A stretch of DNA of 60,556 bases from Clostridium sp. D53t1_180928_C8 (GTDB lineage Bacteria; Bacillota; Clostridia; Clostridiales; Clostridiaceae). The position numbers were made by a program, and so were the translations under genes. Under the pieces are notes generated by a model. That model saw nothing but the letters and a program-made list of their open reading frames with translations, did no database searches and was not told the DNA's origin. Positions 8,909-17,725 of this stretch are shown one piece after another (positions within the stretch are counted from its first letter, which is position 1; every line of letters begins with the position of its first letter). The stretch lies in contig NZ_JADPEL010000019.1 in the NCBI RefSeq assembly GCF_015667795.1, positions 1 through 60,556 of the forward strand. The letters run 5' to 3'.

Positions 8909-9077
8909 TTATTAATAAAGTTAATTGAGCATGTAGTGTAATAATTTTAAAAAATATGTTTAGTTAATAATAATTATAAAATTTAAACATATAAAATATA
9001 GAGAAGTGTAAATAAAAAAATAGGAATATAACTATTTAATACAATAATATATTAGATTAAAGGGGAGGGATGAGTCT

Positions 9078-11000
9078 ATGAACTTCAAGGAATTTATAAC
9101 TACAGATAGAGAAAATAGAAATAATGAAAAATTTGAAGGGACATTTTTGGATTACTTAGAAATTGTAAAACAAAATCCAGATGTAGCAAAACTTGCACAT
9201 AAGAGGTTATATGACTTTATTATGAGTAAGGGAGTAGATGTTTTAAAAGGCGATGAGCACCCAAGAATAAGAAAAATATATGGTAATGAAACAATTAGAG
9301 AATATGGATATTTTAAAGAAGATTTCTTTGGAATTGATAAAATTCTAATGAAGCTAGTTAATTATTTACACTCTGCATCTATGAAAGGTGAGGAATCTAG
9401 ACAAGTTTTATACTTAGTAGGACCTGTTGGAGCTGGTAAATCATCATTAGTAGAATCTTTAAAGAGCGCATTAGTTCAATGTGAACCAATATATTCTTTA
9501 AAAGGTTGCCCTATGCATGAAGAACCTTTACATCTAGTACCAAATCACTTAAGACCTAAGTTTAATGAAATGTTAGGTGTTCAAATAGAAGGAGATTTAT
9601 GTCCTGTATGTAAATATAGATTACTTCACGAGTTTAATGGAGAATATGAAAATTTCCCTGTTGAGAGAAAAGGATTCTCTATAAGATCAAGAAAGGGAAT
9701 TGGAGTTGTTCCACCGGTTGACCCTAATAATCAAGATACTTCAATATTAACAGGTTCTGTTGATATTTCTAAGATGGATATGTATCCAGAAGATGATCCA
9801 AGGATATTCTCATTAAATGGTGCGTTTAATGTTGGTAATAGAGGATTAGTAGAATTTATAGAAGTATTTAAAAATGATGTTGAATATCTACACACAATTA
9901 TAACTGCAACACAAGAAAAATCTATACCATCACCAGGTAAAGGGTCAATGATTTACTTTGATGGATTAATAATAGCTCACTCAAATGAAGCTGAATGGAA
10001 TAAGTTTAAATCAGATCATACTAACGAAGCTATATTAGATAGAATTGTAAAAATCGAAGTTCCTTATTGCTTAGAGCTTGAAGAGGAAATTAAGATTTAT
10101 GAAAAGATATTAAGAAAGAGTAACTTTAATGCTCATATAGCACCACATACAATTGAAGTTGCTGCTATGTTTGCTATACTTTCAAGATTAACACCTTCTG
10201 CAAAGGTTGACCCAATGACTAAGCTTAAGATTTATAATGGTGAGGATTTAGTTGAAAAGGGAACAACTAAGAAAATTGATATTTCAGAATTAAGAGAAGA
10301 AGCTGGTCCTTATGAAGGAATGAAAGGAATTAGTACAAGATTTATTATAAAGGCAATTGATAATGCACTTTCAAATTCAGAGTATGATTGTATAAATCCA
10401 TTAAGCATAATGGAAAGTATAATTAAATCTATTAAAGATATGGATATAGCTGCTGATGATAAGAAGAAGTATTTAGCATTTATTCAAGATACTATACGTA
10501 AAGAATACAATAAGATATTAGAAAAAGAAATAACAAAGGCATTTATTCATTCATTTAGAGAACAAGCTGAAAGTCTTTTCAATAATTATATAGATAATGC
10601 TGAGGCTTTTGTTAATAAAACTAGAATTAAAGATGCTCAAACTGGTGAAGAATTAAATCCAGATGAAGAATTTATGAGAAGTATAGAAGAACAAATAGGA
10701 GTATCAGAGGCTTCAAGTAAGGGATTTAGAGCTGATGTAACATCTTATATGTTCTATCTAGTAAGAAATGGATCAAAGATAGATTATAAATCTTATGAAC
10801 CTCTAAAAGAAGCTATAGAAAAGAAACTTATAACATCTGTAAGAGATTTATCTAGAATAATTACTAAATCAAGAGTTAGAGATAAAGAGCAAACTGAAAA
10901 ATATAATGCCATGGTTGATGAAATGCAAAAGAATGGATATTGCCAACACTGCTGCGATGTAATTCTTAAATATGCCGCTAACAACTTATGGAAGGATTGA
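9078..11000 (+). CDS. prkA: PrkA-family serine protein kinase / AAA+ protease-like protein
   Basis: 640 residues, matching the PrkA/YeaG family (about 630-650). An N-terminal AAA domain carries Walker A GPVGAGKSS at about 114-122. The middle holds the conserved LKGCPMHEEPLHLVP segment and the CPVCKYRL cysteine pair, and the C-terminal part is the PrkA domain (CQHCC near the end). In Bacillus PrkA takes part in sporulation, and recent work assigns the family protease as well as kinase activity. It is the first gene of a tight three-gene operon with yhbH (6 bases away) and spoVR. The ATG is preceded by GGGGAGGG with 8-base spacing. I could not settle its promoter in the AT-rich 170 bases upstream. 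Confidence 0.95.
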   Translation: MNFKEFITTDRENRNNEKFEGTFLDYLEIVKQNPDVAKLAHKRLYDFIMSKGVDVLKGDEHPRIRKIYGNETIREYGYFKEDFFGIDKILMKLVNYLHSASMKGEESRQVLYLVGPVGAGKSSLVESLKSALVQCEPIYSLKGCPMHEEPLHLVPNHLRPKFNEMLGVQIEGDLCPVCKYRLLHEFNGEYENFPVERKGFSIRSRKGIGVVPPVDPNNQDTSILTGSVDISKMDMYPEDDPRIFSLNGAFNVGNRGLVEFIEVFKNDVEYLHTIITATQEKSIPSPGKGSMIYFDGLIIAHSNEAEWNKFKSDHTNEAILDRIVKIEVPYCLELEEEIKIYEKILRKSNFNAHIAPHTIEVAAMFAILSRLTPSAKVDPMTKLKIYNGEDLVEKGTTKKIDISELREEAGPYEGMKGISTRFIIKAIDNALSNSEYDCINPLSIMESIIKSIKDMDIAADDKKKYLAFIQDTIRKEYNKILEKEITKAFIHSFREQAESLFNNYIDNAEAFVNKTRIKDAQTGEELNPDEEFMRSIEEQIGVSEASSKGFRADVTSYMFYLVRNGSKIDYKSYEPLKEAIEKKLITSVRDLSRIITKSRVRDKEQTEKYNAMVDEMQKNGYCQHCCDVILKYAANNLWKD

Positions 11001-11006
11001 TAAGGA

Positions 11007-12185
11007 ATGGCTATATTTAGAGATAATACTATAAATCCTGTTGAACATGATAGAAGTATTGAGGATAGAAGAAGACATAGGCAGTTGGTGGAGAAATCTA
11101 TTAAAGAAAATTTAGGAGATATACTATCTGAAGAAAGTATAGTTGGTGAAACTAAAAATAAAAAATTTAAAATTCCTATTAGAGGAATAAAAGAATATCA
11201 ATTTGTATATGGTAGCAACAATAAAGGTGTTGCTACCGGTACAGGTGAAGAAAAACGTGGGGATAAAATAGGATCAGCTGATTCTTCAAGTGGTAAAAAG
11301 GGTAATAAAGGTGCAGGTAATTCTGAAGGTGACGATGTATATGAAACAGAAATAACTTTAGAAGAGTTAATGGATTATATTGTTGAAGACTTAGATTTAC
11401 CTAATTTAGATAAGAAAAAATATTCAGAAGTTATTACTGAAAGTGCTAGTAGAAAAAGGGGATATCAAAGACATGGTATCAATCCAAGACTAGCAAAGAA
11501 AAAGACAGTTATGGCTAAAACGGCTAGAAAGCAAGGTAAAAAAAGGGCTTTGAAAGAAGCTGGGTTAGATACTGAATTAGAAAGATTTCCATTTAGAGAA
11601 GATGATATTAGGTATTATAGGGTAAAAACAAAACCTAAAAAAGAAAGTAATGCTGTAATGATATTTATAATGGACGTATCAGGTTCTATGGATAGTACTA
11701 AAAAATATTTAGCAAGATCATTTTTCTTTGTTTTATCTACTTTTATAAAGAGAAAATATAATAATATTGAATTTGAGTTTATTTCTCATACAACAGTTGC
11801 AAAGCAAGTTAATGAATATGAGTTTTTCCATAAGGCAGAATCTGGAGGAACATATATCTCTAGTGGTTTAAACTTAGCGTTAAAGCTTATTGAGGAAAAG
11901 TATTCTCCAGATGTTTGGAATATATATCCGGTGTATGCAAGTGATGGTGATAACTGGTCTGAAGACAATGAAAGAGCAATTGAATCTGTAAAGAAGCTTT
12001 GCGAAATAAGTAATATGTTTGGATATGCTGAATTATTACCATCAACTTATTCAACAACTATGTATTATAGATTTAATAAAGAAGTTTCTGATAAGAAATT
12101 TGTCTCTGTTATTGTTAAAGAGAAAAAGAATCTATGGGATGCTCTTAAGTTAATGCTAAGCAAGGAGCTGAGGGAGGATGAATAA
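11007..12185 (+). CDS. yhbH: YhbH/YeaH family (DUF444) sporulation-associated protein
   Basis: 392 residues. The N-terminus carries the family signature [15 protein letters not shown] and a [10 protein letters not shown] stretch. A glycine/serine-rich low-complexity insert (about 72-110) follows, then a von Willebrand A-like domain with MIDAS-type motif MDVSGSMDS near 221-229 and [11 protein letters not shown] further on. The family works with PrkA and SpoVR (yeaG-yeaH-ycgB in enteric bacteria). The start lies 6 bases after prkA and the stop overlaps the next start by one base, so the three genes are translationally coupled. Confidence 0.93.
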   Translation: MAIFRDNTINPVEHDRSIEDRRRHRQLVEKSIKENLGDILSEESIVGETKNKKFKIPIRGIKEYQFVYGSNNKGVATGTGEEKRGDKIGSADSSSGKKGNKGAGNSEGDDVYETEITLEELMDYIVEDLDLPNLDKKKYSEVITESASRKRGYQRHGINPRLAKKKTVMAKTARKQGKKRALKEAGLDTELERFPFREDDIRYYRVKTKPKKESNAVMIFIMDVSGSMDSTKKYLARSFFFVLSTFIKRKYNNIEFEFISHTTVAKQVNEYEFFHKAESGGTYISSGLNLALKLIEEKYSPDVWNIYPVYASDGDNWSEDNERAIESVKKLCEISNMFGYAELLPSTYSTTMYYRFNKEVSDKKFVSVIVKEKKNLWDALKLMLSKELREDE

Positions 12186-13555
12186 TGGAGTACACATTAA
12201 AGGAATTAGAAGAATGGAATGTGAAAATTGAAAAAAAAGCAACTGAATATGGACTTGATTATTATCCACAAGAGTTTGAGATTGTTGGATTTAATGAGAT
12301 GTTAGCTTATGAGGCTTATGTTGGAATGCCATCTAAATATCCACATTGGAGCTATGGTAAGGCATATGAAAAAAGCAAGACACTGTATTCGTTAAATTTA
12401 ACAGGATTACCTTACGAAATGGTTATAAATTCTAATCCGTCTCTTGCGTATTTAATGAAAGAAAATACGTTGCTTTTACAAATTCTAACTATGGCTCATG
12501 TATATGGACATAATGATTTCTTTAAAAATAATAGGTTATTTAGAGAAGGGACTAAGGCTTATTATACTTTAGAGATGTTTAAATTAGATGCGGATATAAT
12601 TAGAAGCTATATAAATGATCCTAATATAGGATATAGTAGAGTTGAAAAGATTTTAGATGCAGCACATGCACTTAGATACCAAATACCAAGAGTAGTTGGT
12701 ATGAAGGAATTAAGTGATGAAGAAATTAAAGAAAATTTAATAGAAGAGTATAATAGGAAAATTGAAGGTAGAGATATATTAAATAGTGATGAGGAAATAC
12801 AGCTACCTGATTTAAGCAAAACACCTATAGAACCTTGTGATGATATTATAGGTTTTATAATTAAATATGGTTCTTTAGAAGAATGGGAAAAATCTATCTT
12901 AAAGATAGTTAAAAGGGAAACTCAATATTTTATACCACAAATTGAGACTAAGATAATGAATGAAGGATGGGCAAGCTATTGTCACTATAACATTTTGAAG
13001 AGTTTAAACTTACCAGATGGATTACATCTTGAGTTTATAAAACGTCATAATGATGTTATAGCACCTGCATTAGGTGGATTAAATCCATATTATGTTGGTT
13101 TCAAGGTATTTGAGGATATTGAGAAGCGATATGGAAGAGATAAGATGTTTGAAGTTAGATATATAGAAAGAGATAATTCTTTCTTAAGAAAATATTTAAC
13201 TCAAGACTTATGTAGAGAGTTAGGTTTATTCCAATATGCAAAGAAGAGTTTTGAATTTGTGGTTGATGAAGTATCAGATGAAGAGGGGTGGAAGGTCATA
13301 AGAGATACTATGTCTGACTCCTGTGGAGTTGGATCTATTCCTTATATAAGAATTACTGATTTGAATAAGCGGGATGGAACTTTGACATTAGAACATGTTT
13401 TTGATGGAAGAGAGCTGGAGTTGCTTTATGCAAAGGAAACAATAAAATATTTATTTGATCTTTGGGGCCATAAGATTATATTAAAAACACATACTAAGGA
13501 AGGTAGAAGTATAGAAATAGTATGTGATAACGATAAAAGAGTAACAGTAAATTAA
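12185..13555 (+). CDS. spoVR: SpoVR family stage V sporulation protein
   Basis: 456 residues, the family length. Recognisable SpoVR features are YPQEFEIVGFNEMLAYEAYVGMP near the start (YWEIC... region in homologues), LTMAHVYGHNDFFKNN (His/Asn-rich), MNEGWASYCHYNIL and GLNPYYVGFKVFEDIEKR. In Bacillus SpoVR influences spore cortex formation. Its biochemical activity is not known. The ATG overlaps the yhbH stop (taATG). The operon ends at the hairpin at 13567. Confidence 0.95.
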   Translation: MEYTLKELEEWNVKIEKKATEYGLDYYPQEFEIVGFNEMLAYEAYVGMPSKYPHWSYGKAYEKSKTLYSLNLTGLPYEMVINSNPSLAYLMKENTLLLQILTMAHVYGHNDFFKNNRLFREGTKAYYTLEMFKLDADIIRSYINDPNIGYSRVEKILDAAHALRYQIPRVVGMKELSDEEIKENLIEEYNRKIEGRDILNSDEEIQLPDLSKTPIEPCDDIIGFIIKYGSLEEWEKSILKIVKRETQYFIPQIETKIMNEGWASYCHYNILKSLNLPDGLHLEFIKRHNDVIAPALGGLNPYYVGFKVFEDIEKRYGRDKMFEVRYIERDNSFLRKYLTQDLCRELGLFQYAKKSFEFVVDEVSDEEGWKVIRDTMSDSCGVGSIPYIRITDLNKRDGTLTLEHVFDGRELELLYAKETIKYLFDLWGHKIILKTHTKEGRSIEIVCDNDKRVTVN

Positions 13556-13566
13556 GATTAAAGAGA

Positions 13567-13626
13567 AAATGATGAATTAAAAATGAGAAGTAATATGTTT
13601 ACTATCATTTATGATTCATCATTTTT
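13567..13626 (+). terminator. Terminator of the prkA-yhbH-spoVR operon
   Basis: AAATGATGAAT pairs with ATTCATCATTT, with a second internal AATGA/TCATT pairing, followed by TTTT. Confidence 0.8.
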
Positions 13627-13674
13627 GTATGTTTTGAATAGTTTAATATTAGAAATGCTTTAGAGGAGATTAAA

Positions 13675-14217
13675 ATGGATTTAAAGGGAAGTAAAACTGA
13701 GAAAAACTTATATAGAACATTTGCAGGAGAAAGTAGAGCACGGACTAAATATAATTTGTATGCGGAGAAGGCAAGGGATGAAGGCTATGAGTGGATAGCA
13801 CAAATCTTTGATGTTACAGCTATAAATGAATTGGCTCATGCAAGGAGAGTCTATAAAGAGTTTTTAAAATTAGTTTGTAGTACCAAAGAAAATTTAGTGG
13901 ATGCAATATGTGGTGAAACAGCAGAGTATAAAGATTTATATGCTAAGTTTGAAAAAGAAGCAATAGAAGAAGGGTTTAATAATATTGCTGAATTTTATAA
14001 GGAGCTTAGAGAAGTAGAGGAAGAACATTCAGAAAGATTTAAGGATTTATATAATAAATTAGATAAAGGAACAATGTTTAGCGGACCGGAAGATTCTAAG
14101 TGGGTTTGTATGAATTGTGGATATATACATGAAGGGAAAGAAGTACCAGAAAAGTGTCCATTATGTGGATATCCAAAAGCTTATTTTAAACCATATTGTG
14201 AAATTAAAAATGTATAA
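13675..14217 (+). CDS. rbr: Rubrerythrin
   Basis: 180 residues. A ferritin-like four-helix diiron domain (about 1-140) carries Glu and His ligands in FAGESRARTKY, TAINELAHA and EVEEEHSERF. A C-terminal rubredoxin domain has two Cys pairs (CMNCGY and CPLCGY, about 144-164). It reduces hydrogen peroxide in the cytoplasm of anaerobes. AGGAG lies 7 bases upstream. Two small genes of unknown function follow closely (13 and 21 bases), suggesting a shared transcript. Confidence 0.95.
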   Translation: MDLKGSKTEKNLYRTFAGESRARTKYNLYAEKARDEGYEWIAQIFDVTAINELAHARRVYKEFLKLVCSTKENLVDAICGETAEYKDLYAKFEKEAIEEGFNNIAEFYKELREVEEEHSERFKDLYNKLDKGTMFSGPEDSKWVCMNCGYIHEGKEVPEKCPLCGYPKAYFKPYCEIKNV

Positions 14218-14230
14218 GGAGTTATAAAAG

Positions 14231-14641
14231 ATGTTTATATCAATACCAAAGGAATTTTTTGTACCAGTTATTTTTGGTGATACATTTACGTTAAATGAAG
14301 AAAATAATAATTTAGAGCTAGATTTAAACATGTATAGAGAAAGTACTGGCAAAAAAAATAATGATAATTTAGAAATGAATAAAGAGTATTTAGAAAATAG
14401 TAAAACAGCACAAGAAAAACAAGATATTATTGATGTTGAAGTAAATATGAATGAAGAACAATGTGGAAATAAGGAAAATATTAAAACACAGATAAAGGAT
14501 GAAGGAACTACGATGTATGTGCCTTTAAAGGGAGAAATTGATTTAAATAAAATGTGTAATGAATCAGGAAAAATTTTTGAAATATTAGATGATGAATTTA
14601 TAGAAAACATTGAAATTAAGGGCTGTAATGAAAAGAAATAA
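14231..14641 (+). CDS. Hypothetical acidic protein
   Basis: 136 residues, not recognised. The first 20 residues are hydrophobic/aromatic (MFISIPKEFFVPVIFGDTF), but I see no clear signal peptide. The middle is a low-complexity, Asn/Glu/Lys-rich linker. The last 45 residues (from TTMYVPLKGEIDL) look like a small folded segment. It starts 13 bases after the rubrerythrin stop, with AGGAG at good spacing, and is followed 21 bases later by another unknown gene. Steady codon use and a good ribosome binding site support a real gene. Confidence 0.7.
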   Translation: MFISIPKEFFVPVIFGDTFTLNEENNNLELDLNMYRESTGKKNNDNLEMNKEYLENSKTAQEKQDIIDVEVNMNEEQCGNKENIKTQIKDEGTTMYVPLKGEIDLNKMCNESGKIFEILDDEFIENIEIKGCNEKK

Positions 14642-14662
14642 TTATGATTTGGAGGTATTTAA

Positions 14663-15061
14663 ATGAAATACCAACAATTAATGAAAGAATACTATGTTAA
14701 TATTAACAACTTAAATCAATTACTAAAAACAATGGTAGATTCTTATAGGCTTTTAATAGGAGGAGCAGCTGAATTAAATAATATATATGAGGCAAAAAGT
14801 AGCTATGTTAAGGAAGCTGTTCATAGAGCTAATAAATTGGGAGATACAATAGATAATGTAATTGATTTATTAGAAGAATGTGGGGAAAGTTATTTTAAAT
14901 ATTGTTCTGTAGTTGGAGAATATATTTTAAAGAATAGTGATAATAAAGTAATTTTAACTGAAGTAGATGATGAATTATTTTTTCAAGATGCATCTACTAG
15001 GGAAGAGTTTGAAATGTTAAAGGCGTATAAAAAAGAGCAAGACGAAAAATTGAAAAATTAA
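14663..15061 (+). CDS. Hypothetical helical protein
   Basis: 132 residues, not recognised. It is predicted to be almost all alpha-helical with heptad-like spacing (YVNINNLNQLLKTMVDSYRLL; YEAKSSYVKEAVHRANKLG). It has no signal, membrane segment or metal motif, and a charged C-terminus. GGAGG lies 7 bases before the ATG. It is the third gene after rubrerythrin and precedes a bidirectional terminator, so it ends the operon. A link to oxidative stress rests only on position. Confidence 0.72.
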   Translation: MKYQQLMKEYYVNINNLNQLLKTMVDSYRLLIGGAAELNNIYEAKSSYVKEAVHRANKLGDTIDNVIDLLEECGESYFKYCSVVGEYILKNSDNKVILTEVDDELFFQDASTREEFEMLKAYKKEQDEKLKN

Positions 15062-15066
15062 AAGAG

Positions 15067-15115
15067 GCTATATCAAAGTGAGATTTATTTAATTAGCTTT
15101 GATATAGCTTTTTTT
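15067..15115. terminator. Bidirectional terminator between a hypothetical gene and pssA
   Basis: GCTATATCAAAG pairs perfectly with CTTTGATATAGC, followed by seven T on the plus strand. On the minus strand it lies just beyond the pssA stop codon and is followed by CTCTTTT, so it can serve both convergent genes. Confidence 0.88.
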
Positions 15116-15635
15116 AGAATTTTTTCAGTTTAAATTTACTTACCATTAAATAAGAACCTAATAATAATAATAAAAAGGGAATAAGTGCAGAAATATTTTT
15201 ATTAATGGTAAATAAGCAAAACAATGCTAAAACACTACCGGTAACAGTGATAGGAACACCTGTAAAAACTCCATTAAATTCACTTGCGTTATATCTAGCT
15301 AGTCTAAAAGCACCGCATATAGGAAATAGTAAAAGTGGAAAAATTCCTAATATGCCAGAAGGACCTAGTGTATAAAAATCAAATAATAGAAATACTAGTA
15401 TAGATGGTGCAACACCAAAAGAAACTAAATCAGCTAATGAATCTAGCTCTTTTCCTAAATCGCTTGAAACTTGTAGATAGCGAGCTATTCTACCGTCATA
15501 TCGATCAACTAATGCAGCAAGTAATATAAAAATACAAGCTAACGAATAGTTACCATCAAAGGTAGAAAGCAATGATAATATTCCAAATGATAAATTAATA
15601 AAAGTAAAGATGTTAGGAATACTGCTTTTTCTCAT
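15114..15635 (-). CDS. pssA: CDP-diacylglycerol-serine O-phosphatidyltransferase
   Basis: 173 residues. It carries the CDP-alcohol phosphotransferase signature DG-x2-AR-x8-G-x3-D-x3-D (DGRIAR near 48, then G, D and D in GKELDSLAD). Several hydrophobic helices are typical of this integral membrane enzyme, which makes phosphatidylserine from CDP-diacylglycerol and serine. The closing segment LLLLLGSYLMVSKFKLKKF fits PssA of Gram-positives. The start has AGGAG 8 bases upstream. No phosphatidylserine decarboxylase gene is adjacent. Confidence 0.9.
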   Translation of the reverse strand: MRKSSIPNIFTFINLSFGILSLLSTFDGNYSLACIFILLAALVDRYDGRIARYLQVSSDLGKELDSLADLVSFGVAPSILVFLLFDFYTLGPSGILGIFPLLLFPICGAFRLARYNASEFNGVFTGVPITVTGSVLALFCLFTINKNISALIPFLLLLLGSYLMVSKFKLKKF

Positions 15636-15856
15636 ATAATCACTCCTAAGTTTATCTTACACAAAGATAATTATAGCATAAATTTAAAAAAAAATTAACA
15701 ATCCCTAAATGGCAATATTTAAAAATTTGTTAAGTAGCAAAAAAACTAGGTTTACAAATATATATATATTATATAGAGTAAACTTTAAGTATATTCAACA
15801 TATAGCGTAATAAAATCTATGTGGTATAATTTTATATATATAATAGGAGGGATACA

Positions 15857-16738
15857 ATGAAAAAGGTAAAGTTAATTTATAATCCTTATTCTGGAGAGAA
15901 TGTTATTTTGTCAAAATTAGATGCAATAATTAACATACATCAACAAGCAGGACTTACTATAGTGCCTTATAGAATAAGAAAAGAATGTGGAATAGAAAGT
16001 GCATTTGATGATATAAAGCCAGGTGAATATGAATATGTATTAGTTGCTGGAGGTGATGGAACTGTCGATTCAGTAGTTAATGCTATGGCAAGGCAGGGAA
16101 TTTCGTTACCTATAGGAATATTACCAGTAGGTACAGCAAATGATTTTTCGAAGTTTTTGGGAATACCATTTGATGTAGAAGAAGCTTGTAAGCAAATAAT
16201 TGGTTCAACAGCAACTACTGTAGATTTAGGAAATATAAATGATAAATACTTTGTAAATGTTGCTAGCACAGGACTTTTTACAGATGTGTCTCAAAAAACT
16301 GATGTAAATTTAAAAAATACTATTGGAAAGCTAGCATATTATTTAAAGGGATTAGAAGAGTTGCCTAATTTTAGGCCGTTAAAGGTGAAAATAACATCAG
16401 AACAAGTAAACTTCGATGGAACTATGTATCTTATGTTAATCTTTAATGGAAAAACAGCAGGTAATTTTAATTTAGCAACTAGAGCTGATGCTACAGATGG
16501 AATGCTTGATGTAATAGTATTCAAGGCTGTTCCAGTATATGAATTAATACATTTATTCATAAAAGTTCTTAAAGGTGAGCATTTAGACTCAGATAAGGTT
16601 ATATATTTTAAAACAGATAGATTGCATATAGATTGTAATGAAGATATAGTTACAGATATAGATGGAGAAAAAGGACCAGATTTTCCACTAGATATAAAGT
16701 GTATTAAGGGTGGATTGAAAATTTTAGGGGTTAAATAG
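15857..16738 (+). CDS. YegS/BmrU-family lipid (diacylglycerol) kinase
   Basis: 293 residues with a diacylglycerol kinase catalytic domain. It shows the IYNPYSG opening motif, VAGGDGTVDSVVNAM (about 63-77) with the nucleotide-binding GGDGT, and LPVGTANDFSKFLGIP (about 93-108). The C-terminal beta-sandwich is complete (DIDGEKGPDFPLDI). It probably phosphorylates diacylglycerol or a related lipid at the membrane. It is divergent from pssA, a phospholipid gene, which fits a lipid role. AGGAGGG lies 6 bases before the ATG. Confidence 0.88.
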   Translation: MKKVKLIYNPYSGENVILSKLDAIINIHQQAGLTIVPYRIRKECGIESAFDDIKPGEYEYVLVAGGDGTVDSVVNAMARQGISLPIGILPVGTANDFSKFLGIPFDVEEACKQIIGSTATTVDLGNINDKYFVNVASTGLFTDVSQKTDVNLKNTIGKLAYYLKGLEELPNFRPLKVKITSEQVNFDGTMYLMLIFNGKTAGNFNLATRADATDGMLDVIVFKAVPVYELIHLFIKVLKGEHLDSDKVIYFKTDRLHIDCNEDIVTDIDGEKGPDFPLDIKCIKGGLKILGVK

Positions 16739-16808
16739 AAATTTAAAGAATAAATAAATTAAAAATTTAATAATTATAAATAATAGTACTTTTGTAAAGG
16801 AGATAAAA

Positions 16809-17459
16809 ATGATAGCCTTTATTTATTTATGCATATTATTATTTATAATTATTTTTTCGGTATACTTAATATATTTAAGTTCTAATAAGTGTCCATCAAA
16901 GATACGAAAATTTTATTTAGTGAGCTTATTGATAATTGTAGTGAGGTATTTGTCATTACTTTCTTTATGGTTAATACAACGTCAAAGTATAATTTATTTT
17001 ATCAAAGTATTAACACAGTTAAGCTTAGTGGGAATTCCACTTTTAGTATTAGCGGCTATTTATATATTTTTGAGGGATGAAAATAGAAGTTTTAATTATA
17101 ATTATACTTTCATGATTTTATTGTTTTTAGTATACGTTATAATAAATATATTTTATAAGTTAGATATAAGAGTAGATAGTATATTTGGATTTATAGTAAA
17201 TTATAGGGAGGTTTTAATCCCAAGCTTAATTTACTTAATATTAATTTCTTCATTCGTAGTTATAAGCTTATTATTTCTTGATAAGCCATATAGTAATACT
17301 ACTGGAATGAAATTACTTTTGGTATCATTAATAATTACAGTTGTAGAATTTGTAATATTTTTAGGGGGAATAAGGATTTTCCCTTACCCATTACTGGGAG
17401 AAATGTGTATTTTAGGATGTTCATACAAGGCTATAGCCACATTTAGAATTAAAAAATAG
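16809..17459 (+). CDS. Polytopic membrane protein of unknown function
   Basis: 216 residues with about seven hydrophobic segments (roughly 3-25, 37-57, 68-88, 98-118, 132-153, 164-186, 190-208). It has few charged residues and a short basic tail (FRIKK). I recognise no family motif. AAAGGAG lies 6 bases before the ATG. It follows the lipid kinase by 70 bases in the same direction and is closed by its own terminator. Confidence 0.75.
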   Translation: MIAFIYLCILLFIIIFSVYLIYLSSNKCPSKIRKFYLVSLLIIVVRYLSLLSLWLIQRQSIIYFIKVLTQLSLVGIPLLVLAAIYIFLRDENRSFNYNYTFMILLFLVYVIINIFYKLDIRVDSIFGFIVNYREVLIPSLIYLILISSFVVISLLFLDKPYSNTTGMKLLLVSLIITVVEFVIFLGGIRIFPYPLLGEMCILGCSYKAIATFRIKK

Positions 17460-17529
17460 AAATTAATAAATAAATATTGTTTTTAGAGTATTGCCTTTTA
17501 GTGGGTTGTTAATATAATATTAATATAGA

Positions 17530-17551
17530 ATGCCCAATAAAGGGCATTTTT
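17530..17551 (+). terminator. Terminator of the membrane-protein gene
   Basis: ATGCCC pairs with GGGCAT around a 6-base loop, followed by TTTTTATTT. Confidence 0.88.
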
Positions 17552-17613
17552 ATTTCAAATTTGTTGTAAAATTTACACTAAATAATTTTTGAAAATAACG
17601 GTGGTGAGATTAA

Positions 17614-17688
17614 ATGGAGGGTGTCCCTCAGAGTATTAATTTAAGAAAATTGAATATAAGAAATAGTAGAGGGGAAACTCAGATTTAA
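17614..17688 (+). CDS. Candidate 24-residue leader peptide upstream of the MgtE-like gene
   Basis: ATG at 17614 is preceded by GGTGGTGAG at 5-base spacing, and the frame runs to TAA at 17686-17688. The peptide is MEGVPQSINLRKLNIRNSRG followed by ETQI. It is hydrophilic and basic, with no membrane segment. Codons 2-5 lie inside the small hairpin GAGGG-TGT-CCCTC (17617-17629). The last codons and the stop lie inside the 5' arm and loop of the hairpin at 17667-17705. Placement inside switchable structure argues for a regulatory leader rather than a functional small protein. Conservation is untested. Confidence 0.5.
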   Translation: MEGVPQSINLRKLNIRNSRGETQI

Positions 17689-17718
17689 ATCCAATATCTC
17701 CTCTATTAATTGAGGAGG
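17667..17718 (+). promoter_or_regulatory. Alternative hairpins controlling the ribosome binding site of the MgtE-like gene
   Basis: TAGAGGGGA (17667-17675) can pair over 9 positions with TCTCCTCTA (17697-17705). The same CTCCTC (17698-17703) can instead pair perfectly with GAGGAG (17712-17717), which is the ribosome binding site of the gene starting at 17726. The two pairings exclude each other. The first leaves the ribosome binding site free, the second hides it. The leader-peptide stop codon lies in the loop of the first hairpin, so a ribosome there would block it. This is the layout of a translational attenuator. It does not match the M-box magnesium riboswitch. Confidence 0.55.
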
Positions 17719-17725
17719 AATTTTT

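Noticed and set aside
8985-9050. Sigma-E promoter for prkA-yhbH-spoVR
   Set aside because: AATACAAT at 9038 resembles the -10, but no -35 lies at the right distance; matches are not better than chance in this AT-rich DNA.
17560-17725. M-box (ykoK) magnesium riboswitch before the MgtE-like gene
   Set aside because: The conserved M-box core sequences are absent and the region is too short; the leader-peptide/hairpin explanation fits better.
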